Below, piece by piece: positions 8,101-15,579 of a stretch of DNA of 37,818 bases. The first letter of the stretch is position 1. Each line of letters opens with the position of its first letter. Position numbers and translations under genes: made by a program. The stretch comes from Bacteroidia bacterium (GTDB taxonomy: Bacteria > Bacteroidota > Bacteroidia > J057 > JAIXKT01): the NCBI GenBank assembly GCA_026932145.1, contig JAIXKT010000001.1, positions 1-37,818 of the forward strand. The letters are read 5' to 3'. Below the pieces are notes generated by a model, which worked only from the letters and a program-made list of their open reading frames with translations, was not told the origin of the DNA and made no database searches.

Positions 8101-10656
8101 AGTAATTTCACTGCCCCCAATGGAGTTGCTTGTTATGGACAAACGGTAACTTTTAACGTAGCTTCTCCTACAAATTGGTACGATTCACCTGTGTCTCCGA
8201 TACCGATAGCTTCAAATACAAATTCATTTACAACGCCTCCATTAGATCAAACCAAGATATATTACATACAAAATACTTGCACCGGAAATCGTAGCCAAAT
8301 TATTGCTCAGGTGAACTACCGCCCTGTACCAGAATTTACTTTTTCTAAAACTTGTTTGAATCAACCGGTTCAATTCTATAATATCACTCAGGTTTCTGGC
8401 CTCACTCAACCAACAATAGGTGGCTTAGGATTTCCTGTTTCGGCAGCCTCTACGGTTGGAGTACCACCTCCCGCAGGCAGAATAAGTTTTAGTAATAACT
8501 GGTTATATTATAGCTATCTCTATGACGGCTCATCATCAAGTTCTGCATGGACAATGGGTTCGCATCCTACGGGCACTTACTGGGTACAATGGAACTATCT
8601 ATCCAAAAAATCAGTCAATCGTTTTTATTATTGGGCACCTTCTGGAAATTCGCCCACAGAACTAAGGCTGTATTTTGCTGATTCAATGGGTTGGAAGTTA
8701 GTTAAGGTATTTAAGCCGGCTTCCGGTGGCGGAAACTTCGATACATATAATATCCCTGAAACAAATTGCTTATTTGCCAACCGTTGGAAACTTGAAGTGG
8801 ACGCACCTGCAAATTCAATAGATTGGCGTGAGTTCCAAGTATTTGCCTCAACACCAACAATAGGTGGAAATCCTACTTGGAATTTTGCAAACGGAGACAC
8901 CTCTACTGCCCAAAATCCTACTACAATATACACAGTGCCGGGTATTTATAATCCTACCCTAACAATTTCATTGCCGGGTAATTGTGATTCTTCTACAAGT
9001 ACCTTCTTGAATATGGGAACCCAAGCGTACTTGCACTATCGCTCAAAACAGGTAGGTAATTGGTCTGATACATCTACTTGGCAGATTGGAGATCCAATAC
9101 TTGGAGTTTGGTTGGATATGGGGCTTTACAATTCTGGCTGCGGGAGCGCAAGCTATCCAACACGCTATTCCAGAACGATACTTGTGCGCCATAATGTACT
9201 TTACAATCATACAATCCCCGCAGACACTATGGTAGATGAACTAACTATCAACAATGTAGGGAATTTGAAAATTCCACTTAATAATACCTTGTATCTGCAT
9301 GATACTACTAACGCATGGACATCTAACGACTTAGAAAATTATGGTCGCCTTGAGATAGAAGGAGACTTTACTCCGGTTGGAAACGCTATTTTGGCCAATG
9401 ATAGCCTAAGTACCGTTGCATACATACGTGCAGGAAATCAAAATATGTGGGCAGGTAAATATGGCCGTTTGGAGATACGTAACGGTGGAGAGAAGTTTTC
9501 TACGGGTAATTCCAGTGCAACTACCGAAGTTCAGTTCCAAAGCGGACATATCACATTAGGAAACACCACATTTACTCTTGGGGACTCCGCAATAATTACC
9601 GGACACGAATATAACACCGGATACTTCGTTACCAATGGAACAGGAAGCCTCAAAAAACGAAGCATCGGCGGAACACAGCAAACATTCTTATTCCCGATAG
9701 GACATTCTACGGCATCATACAATCGCTTACAATTGTGGAATCAAGGGACAAAAGATAACTTTTCTGCTCGTGTAAGTGGCACCTTTGAGCACAACGGACC
9801 AGTTCCTCCCAACCAATTAGAAACCACGTTCTCTGTAAATCGTACATGGCATGTCGAAGAAGAAATACCCGGCGGGTCATTAGCAGATATTAAAGTTTGG
9901 TGGATTACGCCACACGAAAATGCCTCTTTTGATAATACTCAGGCATTTATGGGACACTGGTATTCAGGTAGTGGAACGTGGATGCAAGAAAGTACTCCGG
10001 CTCAGTCCATAGGAGTAGGAAATAACATCTCGCCGTGGACATATAAAGCAAACGGATTTTCAAGTTTTTCTCCTTTTGCAGTTGGTTCTGACCCTGTTAT
10101 TTTGCCTATTCGCCTACTTAGTTTCAAAGGAAAGTTACACGGTAAAGATGCTTTACTTACTTGGGAAACAGCAGACGAAGTTAATTGTTCCGGATACCGG
10201 CTTCATCACGCTTATCAAGTTACTAATCAATGGGAAATGCTAACTTGGCAAGATGCTCAGGCGCAATCATATAATTCCTATCAGCACATACATAAGAACT
10301 TACCGGATGGCCGCCATTTCTATCAGTTAGAACAAGTTGATTTTGACGGACGTGTATTTTGGTCAGAAATAGTAGAATTGGTTGTAAAGGACGGAGAAGT
10401 TTTATGTGTACTATATCCTAACCCTACTAATCAGGCAGTTACTCAGCTTTCGCTCACCTTACCGGAAGAAAATACCATAGAAATTGCTGTTTACAATTCT
10501 ATTGGCCAACAAGTTTGGAAAGTGAATCCAACACTTCTGGAACGTGGTAATCATACAATATTACTTCCAGCAGGGTCATTAGCCGTTGGCACGTATCATG
10601 TACAAGTTCGTTTAAAAGATCAGGTAATTAACCAGAAATTAGTTATTACTCGTTAG
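2200..10656 (+). CDS. Giant T9SS-secreted multidomain adhesin-like protein
   Basis: This protein has ~2,818 residues from the ATG at 2200; the TTG at 2176 is in frame but less likely. MKQLYCVLLFMMGLVGHAQ is a good signal peptide. The mature part begins PPNDNCSNAID, a motif common at the start of Bacteroidota surface proteins. A long first part (about residues 20-1440) carries repeated beta-sandwich-like units with regular Cys-containing segments such as WYTIVAYG and CSLSPGVYTLVTFAG. A PKD domain follows near residues 1450-1530 (YKWLFGDGDS, YYVSPGNYPV), then sixteen GGPYDGHA repeats (about residues 1622-1965), an Ig-like segment, a second PKD domain (WNFANGDTSTAQNP), a GNWSDTSTW segment, and a C-terminal type A T9SS sorting domain (VLYPNPTNQ ... 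GTYHVQVRLKDQ ... QKLVITR). It is therefore predicted to cross the outer membrane by type IX secretion and be anchored or released. The function is probably adhesion or matrix; the ligand is unknown. No catalytic motif was seen. Confidence 0.85.
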   Translation: MKQLYCVLLFMMGLVGHAQPPNDNCSNAIDIPIPNGGFGYGNFVSSPIRMLGATVQTGEFIPIQQVARDKTVWFKFHLPTTREIRIVLEQSQSPPPMPATWAGWTLYKTNTCLPGTNEVIDPPIINIEGYTHICLKSGDYMIQVSSVVNANDSLQVRLIVNPSSATETLYDYASNPLNFGVISGVGLPNYMNQTYLVGCQSIFSGELMCPDTNFTQSSWHIFTTDNLVDYVRFELGENPWRTNIPGIRYFGYNLYRGNAMQDSIADGIPAGGTNLTRIDSCKTLTQSNSGVYAATWNACQLEPNTTYSIQLFFSRTYFGNINVRMYEVGSNPTASPFPGTIPPAYQIGNLSYGNNNRSDYFSCNGQMALQAPCAPAIPDSANYKLGGYTYDLNQWTTFQLDVPSNIDFSAWSWGSPAVWVRLYQGDAASGCAGLTYYDMFSGTKFIPCLPAGTWSIQLLGTSNPPNAHQYWVSHLGRQVNLTIRRDQVGAEKYGLRNTTQVDSINGLNGLVSGQTYYAKNDYFDCSTTLLPDGDLCRASNDRAIYRLIYINQNGILVSGGGDWWRFRYRLYRGDPRTAPVVNGRLQGLIDQAGCQSTYYPFKVCVVPGWYVLVTFGDITDITYGDRPWVHFDAYPPTIFTNPVAPEVLDTVSLSRLSVSATPTRFYCDDNPLTILGYAPCNGATKQIYREVYIAQPSLLTFTDNTGSYYYGGGVSYRMFSGRLSTNSLTGLWKDCYGGFTTCTPPGWYTIVAYGYGKTFVDPTYPSGLGGSIGDNNTFTLSINPNVQRFRTFATADTSFLHDPQIFWRPNTVQHTAKYPKNDTTFTFPQEYWDCADDLPFPPGIFACNVSHNRISYRVFTLTKTSYVVINNLNPWPYGYQSRLYSGDIRGQAPPFTIAHDCVSDNMKFCSLSPGVYTLVTFAGNGNIGYTHTPTIYVDSTGYSKFDRSSSAYSFGEIPSNSTEYLGNPSDPLGPFGRAPSNDFFFCTTGAPSTDPHNNCPIGSTHSNNPPVQQSLNVYRRSLWYTFTVTGPGTVNVSVYNRTPYKTSQTPFTIYYSPNTVIPPTDSLSPPLQYINTSTSWWCGNSQTVSFYIDPCNPVIQRRYYVMVNCNYYNEANNQIEVGVRFDPAPPSFVLFDHYSHANQINANPTTQSFPPYTNYTLIDSVTLTGYLGNLNCATKDPTDQNSCGNKTIWYKIVVGRTGRLRFNYDRPNGTTNYNTSDIQLYRSIIPGDSTNSGLVRVPETSLSVNNNPNFNPGTYYTWGQGCVSPGVYYLMFTGCNYPTETVLPRIWFIPDKGDLCSDPVALNAATFSSFEDSVRVDCHTIGEAPGEDGSNMGCLSGPTGYKSTWFSIDASTLPGKFNMDIQVMNHTNSPGDEIRYRVATGSCSNLTFDECVSQGAFIILHLKCRTAGFFRIQVISPEYAIGFIGLKTTVYPVSDTQCVPIPPERPRASFLYTASCANLPVFFTNTSSSGPSITYKWLFGDGDSSFVVNPIHYYVSPGNYPVRLIAFNGGVSDTMLRFVSVYPKPQVSFTLNPASPLAGEPITITPLMVDTIPGATYYWNFCAAPGPCTASPQFYVGVTPPPVSYSLPGNKRICVTISNGNCDSTYCLDFTVLMTPVFVGGPYDGHANSNYTANCEPNIYVGGPYDGHATDNVSVNCFANIYVGGPYDGHATDNVSVNCFANIFVGGPYDGHSSILLAGNCLTNIYTGGPYDGHALDVVFANCILPIYAGGPYDGHATDVLYSNCVSNIFAGGPYDGHANDLAFSNCLVTTVYSGGPYDGHATDQVIVCPQDPVIWVGGPYDGHATDVLYSNCVSNIFVGGPYDGHALDVVFANCIQPIYAGGPYDGHALDVVVANCIQPIYAGGPYDGHALDVVVTNCTQPIFVGGPYDGHASVSAASACFANIFVGGPYDGHADVVVTANCTALVYAGGPYDGHSSVLLTGNCLTNIFVGGPYDGHATDKWSNFTAPNGVACYGQTVTFNVASPTNWYDSPVSPIPIASNTNSFTTPPLDQTKIYYIQNTCTGNRSQIIAQVNYRPVPEFTFSKTCLNQPVQFYNITQVSGLTQPTIGGLGFPVSAASTVGVPPPAGRISFSNNWLYYSYLYDGSSSSSAWTMGSHPTGTYWVQWNYLSKKSVNRFYYWAPSGNSPTELRLYFADSMGWKLVKVFKPASGGGNFDTYNIPETNCLFANRWKLEVDAPANSIDWREFQVFASTPTIGGNPTWNFANGDTSTAQNPTTIYTVPGIYNPTLTISLPGNCDSSTSTFLNMGTQAYLHYRSKQVGNWSDTSTWQIGDPILGVWLDMGLYNSGCGSASYPTRYSRTILVRHNVLYNHTIPADTMVDELTINNVGNLKIPLNNTLYLHDTTNAWTSNDLENYGRLEIEGDFTPVGNAILANDSLSTVAYIRAGNQNMWAGKYGRLEIRNGGEKFSTGNSSATTEVQFQSGHITLGNTTFTLGDSAIITGHEYNTGYFVTNGTGSLKKRSIGGTQQTFLFPIGHSTASYNRLQLWNQGTKDNFSARVSGTFEHNGPVPPNQLETTFSVNRTWHVEEEIPGGSLADIKVWWITPHENASFDNTQAFMGHWYSGSGTWMQESTPAQSIGVGNNISPWTYKANGFSSFSPFAVGSDPVILPIRLLSFKGKLHGKDALLTWETADEVNCSGYRLHHAYQVTNQWEMLTWQDAQAQSYNSYQHIHKNLPDGRHFYQLEQVDFDGRVFWSEIVELVVKDGEVLCVLYPNPTNQAVTQLSLTLPEENTIEIAVYNSIGQQVWKVNPTLLERGNHTILLPAGSLAVGTYHVQVRLKDQVINQKLVITR
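7063..8096 (+). repeat. Tandem array of sixteen ~66-bp repeats coding GGPYDGHA units
   Basis: The DNA core GGTGGCCCTTATGACGGCCA recurs every 66 bases (69 for two units) with mostly third-position changes. Each unit codes for [FYW]-x-GGPYDGH-[AS] followed by ~13 variable residues, usually with one Cys (NC or SNC). Units 2 and 3 are identical in protein, and units 10-12 are near-identical, which indicates recent internal duplication. The 16th unit is cut short after ATDKWSN. The array sits inside one open frame, between a PKD domain and an Ig-like segment. The unit is a coding repeat, not a CRISPR. Confidence 0.9.
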
Positions 10657-10798
10657 TTTATAGAAGATTGCTTTGGCTTGTAACTTAGGAGATATAAATA
10701 CTATATTCCTCTATTGGATTATGTCGCAGCCAGTATATCAAAAAATTAACTAATATTGAGCGGTATTTTTTATTCATTTTCATGCTTTCTGAACTCAA

Positions 10799-11048
10799 TG
10801 GTAGCACACCTAAGTATAGACGAAATTTGTACGGATAATTGGGATGCCTTTTCGGCTGTATTTGGGGGCAGAAATCACCAGATTGGTAAGCATTTAACGA
10901 AGGAGGTAGAAGGTGTAAATAACTCATTACGAGCCAGAAACAGAAGATTTGTCAGGGGACTACTTACTTTTCCAAGAAAACAGAGAATCATGATGCTATG
11001 ATTGCAATAATGATTCACCAACGAAATTATAGCTTTCATACTTTCTGA
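10799..11048 (+). pseudogene. IS1-type (InsB-like) transposase C-terminus, frameshifted
   Basis: The frame from ATG 10799 reads a DNWDAFSAVFGGRNHQIGKH block, then LTKEVEGVNNSLRARNRR, then FVRGLLTFPRK. This matches the IS1-family C-terminal DDE region (DNW...HQIGK..T..IEG.NN.LR.R..R.VR...FSK). It hits a stop near 11001. The expected end, NHDAMIAIMIHQRNYSFHTF then stop, continues in another frame to 11048. The 5' half and catalytic start are missing. A 17-base match (TTTCAT[G/A]CTTTCTGAAC) occurs at 10779-10795 and 11034-11050, so an older copy of the element's tail may lie directly upstream. Bases 10657-10778 hold nothing I recognise. Confidence 0.65.
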
Positions 11049-11124
11049 ACCACAACCAAATATTCAACGGTAGTGCTTTAATTTTCGCTACTTCACAAAA
11101 TTGCTAAAACATTAGTCAGAATAT

Positions 11125-11289
11125 CGCAGATGACACTTGATGATAAAATCTTAAAAATAAACCGCCACCTGTTTGATAATGGGGCAAGCAAACTAAACAG
11201 GGTATTGCGGAGCTTTGTCCCAAGGGGTTCGACTCCCCATTTGCGTTGGTTGCAAATTGCGTCTAAAAACGCTCCAGCCTGTTACGCTG
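11125..11289 (+). ncRNA. Candidate structured RNA: chain of five hairpins with a tRNA-like T-arm
   Basis: Consecutive hairpins, read 5' to 3': CCGC 11162-11165 with GCGG 11207-11210, enclosing CCTGTTT 11168-11174 with AAACAGG 11195-11201; GGGG 11224-11227, loop TTCGACT, CCCC 11235-11238; ATTTGC 11239-11244 with GCAAAT 11252-11257; GCGT 11259-11262 with ACGC 11269-11272; CAGC 11275-11278 with GCTG 11286-11289. As an alternative, CGCAGAT 11125-11131 can pair with ATTTGCG 11239-11245 like an acceptor stem, giving a tRNA-like outline without a D-arm and without an encoded CCA. It is not a normal tRNA, since the closing stem spans ~121 bases. A 71-codon open frame covers the region but has no recognisable protein. 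Family unknown. Confidence 0.3.
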
Positions 11290-11294
11290 AAAAC

Positions 11295-11423
11295 AAAAAA
11301 GAGAAGAACAGAACAGCAATGTTCAACCTGAATGTAAGCCTGTAAGACAAGAGATACCGGTTGGATAAATTATTCAAACTTAACTTAGCTTCCCTTAACT
11401 TTGGTGTTCTTCTCTCTTTTTTT
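11295..11423 (+). other. Long-range closing stem with terminator-like 3' arm
   Basis: AAAAAAGAGAAGAAC at 11295-11309 pairs with GTTCTTCTC (TC bulge) TTTTTT at 11406-11423, ~96 bases apart. Small hairpins lie between (for example GAAC/GTTC just inside the left arm). The 3' arm ends in a T-run, so the whole stretch could be the 3' end of the hairpin-rich RNA candidate upstream, or the leader of the SPFH gene that starts 29 bases later. Confidence 0.35.
11396..11403 (+). promoter_or_regulatory. Possible -7 element upstream of the SPFH gene
   Basis: TAACTTTG fits TAnnTTTG exactly and lies 49 bases before the ATG at 11453. No TTG is found at the expected ~19-base spacing (the nearest is at 11361), so only half of the promoter is supported. 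Confidence 0.3.
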
Positions 11424-11452
11424 ATTTAACTGATTAATAAAACAACATAATA

Positions 11453-12178
11453 ATGAGAATATTCAAAAAACAATATCAAGTAAAACCAAACACAGTTGGC
11501 TTTTTGTATAGGGACAACATTTTTGAGCAAAAACTAACTTCAGGCTATTACGAAATCTGGGATTGGAAAAACAGAACAGAATTATTTACACTTCCCGAAA
11601 CATCAAAACTCTTGACAATCACGAATCAAGAGGTACTGACAAAAGATAATGTTGCTTTGCGTTTTTCATTTAACGTAATTTACAAAATAATAGATGGCCA
11701 AAAGTTTCTGGGCAAATTTACTCTTGACAAACAGATTTATGCAATTATACAAGAAGCCGAACAACGGATTTTCAATATAGTTCAACTATACATCCGTAAC
11801 AAAATAGCTGATTTGGATAGTGAATCATTAAACGAAAAACGAAACGAACTTACCGACTTCAAAACCGAAGAGATGGAAAAAGAAATTTCTGAATTTGGAA
11901 TAACGATTGAACAAGCAAAACTACGTGATTTGACTTTTCCAAAATCTATTCAAGACTTATTTGCAAAACATTTGGAAGCCAAAATCAGAGCAAAATCTGA
12001 ACTTGAAAATGCACGAACAGCCGTTGCCACAGCAAGAGCACTAAAAAACGCCTCTGACCTGATGAAAGATAACGAAAATATTAAATTCTTCCAAATCATT
12101 GAAACAATTACGAAAATTGCAGAAAAAGGAAAGCATACTTTTATGATTGGAGACATTAACCAATTGGCAAAAAAATAA
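11453..12178 (+). CDS. SPFH/Band 7 (slipin-like) protein without membrane anchor
   Basis: 241 residues. About residues 5-175 form an SPFH/Band 7 domain: VKPNTVGFLYRDN at the start, LTITNQEVLTKDNVALRFSF in the middle (the 'D-x-V...v-v-y-k' core of slipins), and an EEMEKEISEFGITIEQAKLRD segment. A charged, Ala-rich helix follows (KHLEAKIRAKSELENARTAV, about 180-215), as in stomatin/prohibitin-type proteins, and probably drives oligomerisation. The usual N-terminal hydrophobic hairpin is absent, so it should be cytoplasmic or peripherally membrane-bound. It stands alone between IS debris plus a candidate RNA and sucB. Its precise role is unknown; related proteins act as membrane scaffolds or partners of proteases. 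Confidence 0.75.
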   Translation: MRIFKKQYQVKPNTVGFLYRDNIFEQKLTSGYYEIWDWKNRTELFTLPETSKLLTITNQEVLTKDNVALRFSFNVIYKIIDGQKFLGKFTLDKQIYAIIQEAEQRIFNIVQLYIRNKIADLDSESLNEKRNELTDFKTEEMEKEISEFGITIEQAKLRDLTFPKSIQDLFAKHLEAKIRAKSELENARTAVATARALKNASDLMKDNENIKFFQIIETITKIAEKGKHTFMIGDINQLAKK

Positions 12179-12335
12179 GATACACTAAATCAACTTAAAT
12201 TCAAAAATATCAAAGAATTAGTTAAGATTGTAGAATGTTTCAAAAAGATAAAATACTGTTTTTACATTAAAAAAGCAGATTAAAGCAAATTCTTTTTCGT
12301 AGTATTGCGTTTCTTTGCAGTAAGAATAGAAAATT

Positions 12336-13559
12336 ATGGTACTTGAAATGAAAGTCCCCAGCCCGGGTGAGTCCATTACTGAGGTAACAATAGGTTCATG
12401 GCTAAAAAAAGAGGGTGATTATGTGGAGCAAGACGAGATTTTGGCTGAAATAGAATCAGATAAAGCAATGCTTACGCTGAATGCAGAAGTAGCCGGATCA
12501 CTGAAAATATTAGTTTCTGCCGGAACTACGGTTAAGGTAGGTGATACAGTCTGCTCTATTGATACTTCCGCTGCAAAAACAGTATCAAAAACTACCGAGA
12601 ATCACATTACAACAAATCCAGAAAATACTTCGGTAGAGTCTAACGCTAACGGCTCCTATACCCAAAATTTACCTTCTGTTTCTGCTCAAAAAATGATAAA
12701 TGAGCAAAATATAGATACATCTACTCTTCAAGGCACAGGAAGGGGAGGCCGCATTACCAAAACGGATATTATTGAGCAAGGTAAACCCAAAGTGGTCGTG
12801 GTAGATGTTCCCAACAAAGAAAAAAGCATCGAGAAACCGGCTGCTATTAGTTCAGACCTCAGAGCGCAACGTAGTGAAAAAATGAGCCAATTACGTAAAC
12901 GGCTCGCGCAACGCCTCGTTTCCGTAAAAAATGAAACCGCAATGCTTACTACCTTTAATGAAGTAGATATGAGCGGCATTATGGACTTACGGGCAAAATA
13001 CAAAGAATTATTTAAAACAAAGCATGATATTGGCTTAGGATTTATGTCATTCTTTACCAAAGCAGTAACGATAGCTTTGGCAGACTTTCCCGTAGTAAAT
13101 GCACAGATTCAAGGAGACGAAATCTTGTTTTCTGATTATGCAGACGTAGGAATTGCTGTAAGTACAGAAAGAGGGCTTGTAGTACCAATACTCCGAAATA
13201 CAGAGTTAATGTCTTTAGCAGATATTGAAAAAACAATCATCAGCTTAGCCAATAAAGCACGTGCCGGCAAATTAAGTATTGATGAAATGACCGGCGGCAC
13301 TTTCACTATTACCAATGGTGGTGTATTCGGCTCTTTATTATCAACGCCAATCATCAATCCGCCACAAAGCGCGATTTTGGGTATGCACAATATTGTAGAA
13401 CGCCCGGTAGCCGTTGAAGGACAAGTAGTTATACGCCCAATGATGTATATTGCTCTTTCCTATGACCATAGAATTATTGACGGGAAAGACTCCGTAAGTT
13501 TCCTCGTTCGCGTTAAGCAACTCTTAGAAGATCCCGCCAGAATACTATTAGGCGTTTAA
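12336..13559 (+). CDS. sucB: Dihydrolipoyllysine succinyltransferase, E2 of 2-oxoglutarate dehydrogenase
   Basis: 407 residues, the usual length for E2o with one lipoyl domain. The N-terminal biotinyl/lipoyl domain (1-77) has the attachment lysine K43 in IESDKAML. A linker leads to a short E1/E3-binding domain (about 113-150: [20 protein letters not shown] then [12 protein letters not shown]). The C-terminal catalytic domain carries the acyltransferase motif [12 protein letters not shown] with the His and Asp of HxxxDG, and ends DPARILLGV. The enzyme transfers succinyl groups from E1 to CoA in the TCA cycle. E1 (sucA) is not adjacent, which is common in Bacteroidota. A branched-chain or pyruvate E2 is less likely because of the single lipoyl domain and the EVTIGSW start typical of SucB. 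Confidence 0.9.
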   Translation: MVLEMKVPSPGESITEVTIGSWLKKEGDYVEQDEILAEIESDKAMLTLNAEVAGSLKILVSAGTTVKVGDTVCSIDTSAAKTVSKTTENHITTNPENTSVESNANGSYTQNLPSVSAQKMINEQNIDTSTLQGTGRGGRITKTDIIEQGKPKVVVVDVPNKEKSIEKPAAISSDLRAQRSEKMSQLRKRLAQRLVSVKNETAMLTTFNEVDMSGIMDLRAKYKELFKTKHDIGLGFMSFFTKAVTIALADFPVVNAQIQGDEILFSDYADVGIAVSTERGLVVPILRNTELMSLADIEKTIISLANKARAGKLSIDEMTGGTFTITNGGVFGSLLSTPIINPPQSAILGMHNIVERPVAVEGQVVIRPMMYIALSYDHRIIDGKDSVSFLVRVKQLLEDPARILLGV

Positions 13560-13591
13560 CTGCGAAATCCATCCCAAAAATCACTAAAAGA

Positions 13592-13668
13592 TAGATTACC
13601 CAAACCAGATTGCCTTTTGAATATAATTCATAAAAATAATACGGTTTGTTTGGGTAATCTAATTTCTT
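13592..13668 (+). terminator. Inverted repeat and T-rich tail after sucB
   Basis: TAGATTACCCAAA at 13592-13604 pairs perfectly (13 bp) with TTTGGGTAATCTA at 13649-13661. The intervening 44 bases include a second short GGTTTG/CAAACC option. A T-rich stretch follows (AATTTCTTTT). It probably ends sucB transcription. The loop is long for a classic terminator, so a regulatory hairpin ahead of the MoxR gene is also possible. Confidence 0.45.
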
Positions 13669-13721
13669 TTGCAACTTTACCGCTCTAAATAATTTTAAAA
13701 AATTACGCTGAACTCGTTTTT

Positions 13722-14708
13722 ATGAACGAATTATATAAATCAGATACCGAAGCTGCCCAAGAACTTACCAACAAGTTTAAAGCACTCAAAAAAGAAATTG
13801 CCCAAGTTATCATTGGCCAAGAAGCGATAATAGATAAACTGCTAATTGCCTTATTTTGTAAAGGCCATGTATTATTAGTAGGAGTTCCAGGATTAGCTAA
13901 AACTCTTTTAATCAGTACAGTATCTCAAACATTAAAGTTGAATTTTAGCCGAATTCAATTTACTCCGGATTTAATGCCGGGAGATATTTTGGGAACAGAA
14001 ATATTGGAAATTGACAAAGAGAGTGGTAATAGATACTTTAAATTTGTTCATGGCCCTATTTTTACCAATATGCTGTTGGCGGATGAGATAAACCGGACTC
14101 CACCTAAAACGCAGGCTGCTTTGCTGGAAGCGATGCAGGAAAATAAAGTAACTATAGCCGGCCAGCAGCACCTCTTAAGCCAGCCGTTTTTTGTGTTAGC
14201 CACCCAAAACCCGATAGAGCAGGAGGGTACTTATCCACTGCCGGAAGCCCAGTTAGACCGGTTTATGTTTAATTTGGTACTTGATTATCCCTCTTTCCAG
14301 GAAGAAGTCAATATCGTTAAAGCGACTACTACCCTTAACCAACCGCAGGTTTCTTCGGTTTTAAATGCAGCAGAAATTATAGCATTTCAGCAACTGGTTA
14401 GAAAAGTACCTGTTCCGGATAATGTTATAGAATACAGTGTGCGGTTAGTGAATAAAACTCGAAAAGGAAATAGCGAAGCACCTGCATGGGTTTCTGACCT
14501 GATTTTGTGGGGCGCAGGACCAAGAGCCTCCCAATATCTTATCTTGGGCGCAAAAGCCCATGCCGTATTGCATGGTAGATACTCTCCTGATATTGAAGAT
14601 GTTAAGGCGGTCGCACTACCAGTATTGAGGCATAGAATAGTACCGAGTTTTAATGCAGAAGCTGATGCAATTTCAGCAGACGAATTGGTACGCAGATTAC
14701 TCGTTTAA
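13722..14708 (+). CDS. MoxR-family AAA+ ATPase
   Basis: 328 residues, normal for the MoxR family. The Walker A motif is GVPGLAKT (about 52-59), Walker B is LLADEINR (about 117-124), followed by the PPKTQAALLEAMQE segment and sensor motif ATQNPIEQEGTYPLPEAQLDR, split here as ATQNPIEQEG / TYPLPEAQLDR. The C-terminal lid is AAA_lid_2 type. MoxR proteins are chaperone-like ATPases that mature partner proteins with metal or vWA domains. Their usual partner, a DUF58 protein, is encoded at 20554-21486 on the other strand and not next door. The gene seems to be transcribed alone. Confidence 0.85.
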   Translation: MNELYKSDTEAAQELTNKFKALKKEIAQVIIGQEAIIDKLLIALFCKGHVLLVGVPGLAKTLLISTVSQTLKLNFSRIQFTPDLMPGDILGTEILEIDKESGNRYFKFVHGPIFTNMLLADEINRTPPKTQAALLEAMQENKVTIAGQQHLLSQPFFVLATQNPIEQEGTYPLPEAQLDRFMFNLVLDYPSFQEEVNIVKATTTLNQPQVSSVLNAAEIIAFQQLVRKVPVPDNVIEYSVRLVNKTRKGNSEAPAWVSDLILWGAGPRASQYLILGAKAHAVLHGRYSPDIEDVKAVALPVLRHRIVPSFNAEADAISADELVRRLLV

Positions 14709-14747
14709 TGAGGATCAGTTGCCCTAAAACCCGTATAAAATATCTAA

Positions 14748-14767
14748 AACGTTAAAATTTTAACGTT
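14748..14767. promoter_or_regulatory. Perfect 20-base palindrome ahead of mqnA
   Basis: AACGTTAAAATTTTAACGTT reads the same on both strands. It lies 23 bases before the mqnA ATG and 40 after the MoxR stop. No T-run follows, so an operator for a dimeric regulator is as plausible as a weak hairpin. No regulator can be named. Confidence 0.4.
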
Positions 14768-14789
14768 AAACCTTTGAATTATAGCTAAC

Positions 14790-15575
14790 ATGATACGAAT
14801 TGCTGCTGTTTCTTACCTAAATACACGCCCTTTTTTAGCCGGTATTGAAGCAAAATTAGATAAATCATTATATTCAATACAAACAGAAGTTCCTGCTAAA
14901 TGTGCGCAACTACTTGAAAATGATGTAGTTGATATAGCCCTAATACCAGTTGGCTCAATGCCGGATTTTGAAGAGTTGAGGTTGATGTCAAACTACTGCA
15001 TTGGTGCAGATGGTTTTGTGGATTCGGTGCTGCTTTGCTCCCGAAAACCCCTTGAAGAAGCCCAAACTGTTTTTATGGACCCAAGTTCCCGTACCTCAAA
15101 CGGTTTGGCCAAAATATTATTTCATCACTATTGGAAAAAAAAAGTAGCCTTTAAAGATGTTACAAATTATTTTGATCAAGTAGCTGATAATGTAGCTGTT
15201 GTAATCATTGGAGATACTGCTTTGCAAGTAAGAGATTCATTTGAAAATATTTATGACTTAGCCTACATCTGGAAAGAATGGTGCTCTCTGCCCTTTGTAT
15301 TTGCTGTTTGGGCATACAAACCACAAAACGAACGTATCAAAGATAATATTTCAAAGATTGCTGAAGCATTTGACTATGGAATTAACCATTTAGATTCAGT
15401 AGCTCAAACTTGCTCGGCAGAGTTTAATATGCCTACAGACGAAATCGCTGAGTATTTTAAATACTCGATAAATTATCGGCTAACCCAAGAACATAAAGAA
15501 GGGTTAAACCGATATTTACAAGAGCTGTGCGCTCTCGAAAACCTAACTTTGCCAAAGTATATTTTTGAATATTAA
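14790..15575 (+). CDS. mqnA: Chorismate dehydratase of the futalosine menaquinone pathway
   Basis: 261 residues, usual for MqnA. The N-terminus IRIAAVSYLNTRPF is the family signature (VSYLNTxPL). AQLLENDVVDIALIPVG and FMDPSSRTSNGLAKIL match conserved blocks of this periplasmic-binding-protein-like fold, and IWKEWCSLPFVFAVWA the later one. MqnA dehydrates chorismate to 3-enolpyruvyl-benzoate, the first step of the futalosine route to menaquinone. No other mqn gene is in the window, as is common. The gene ends four bases before the convergent bshC stop. Confidence 0.9.
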   Translation: MIRIAAVSYLNTRPFLAGIEAKLDKSLYSIQTEVPAKCAQLLENDVVDIALIPVGSMPDFEELRLMSNYCIGADGFVDSVLLCSRKPLEEAQTVFMDPSSRTSNGLAKILFHHYWKKKVAFKDVTNYFDQVADNVAVVIIGDTALQVRDSFENIYDLAYIWKEWCSLPFVFAVWAYKPQNERIKDNISKIAEAFDYGINHLDSVAQTCSAEFNMPTDEIAEYFKYSINYRLTQEHKEGLNRYLQELCALENLTLPKYIFEY

Positions 15576-15579
15576 ATTC

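Noticed and set aside
334-11048. IS1-type fragments at both sides as ends of one composite transposon carrying the surface genes
   Set aside because: The left piece is an N-terminus on the minus strand and the right piece a C-terminus on the plus strand, with no matching ends or target duplication found. Shared family is possible, joint mobilisation is not supported.
11125-11245. tRNA or tmRNA gene
   Set aside because: The T-arm and a 7-bp closing stem look right, but there is no D-arm, the enclosed length is ~121 bases, no usual anticodon arm, and no tag-peptide or tmRNA core motifs. Kept only as an unclassified structured RNA candidate.
11130-11345. 71-codon open frame
   Set aside because: It covers the hairpin chain, has low-complexity, non-family composition and no promoter at its start. 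Treated as chance.
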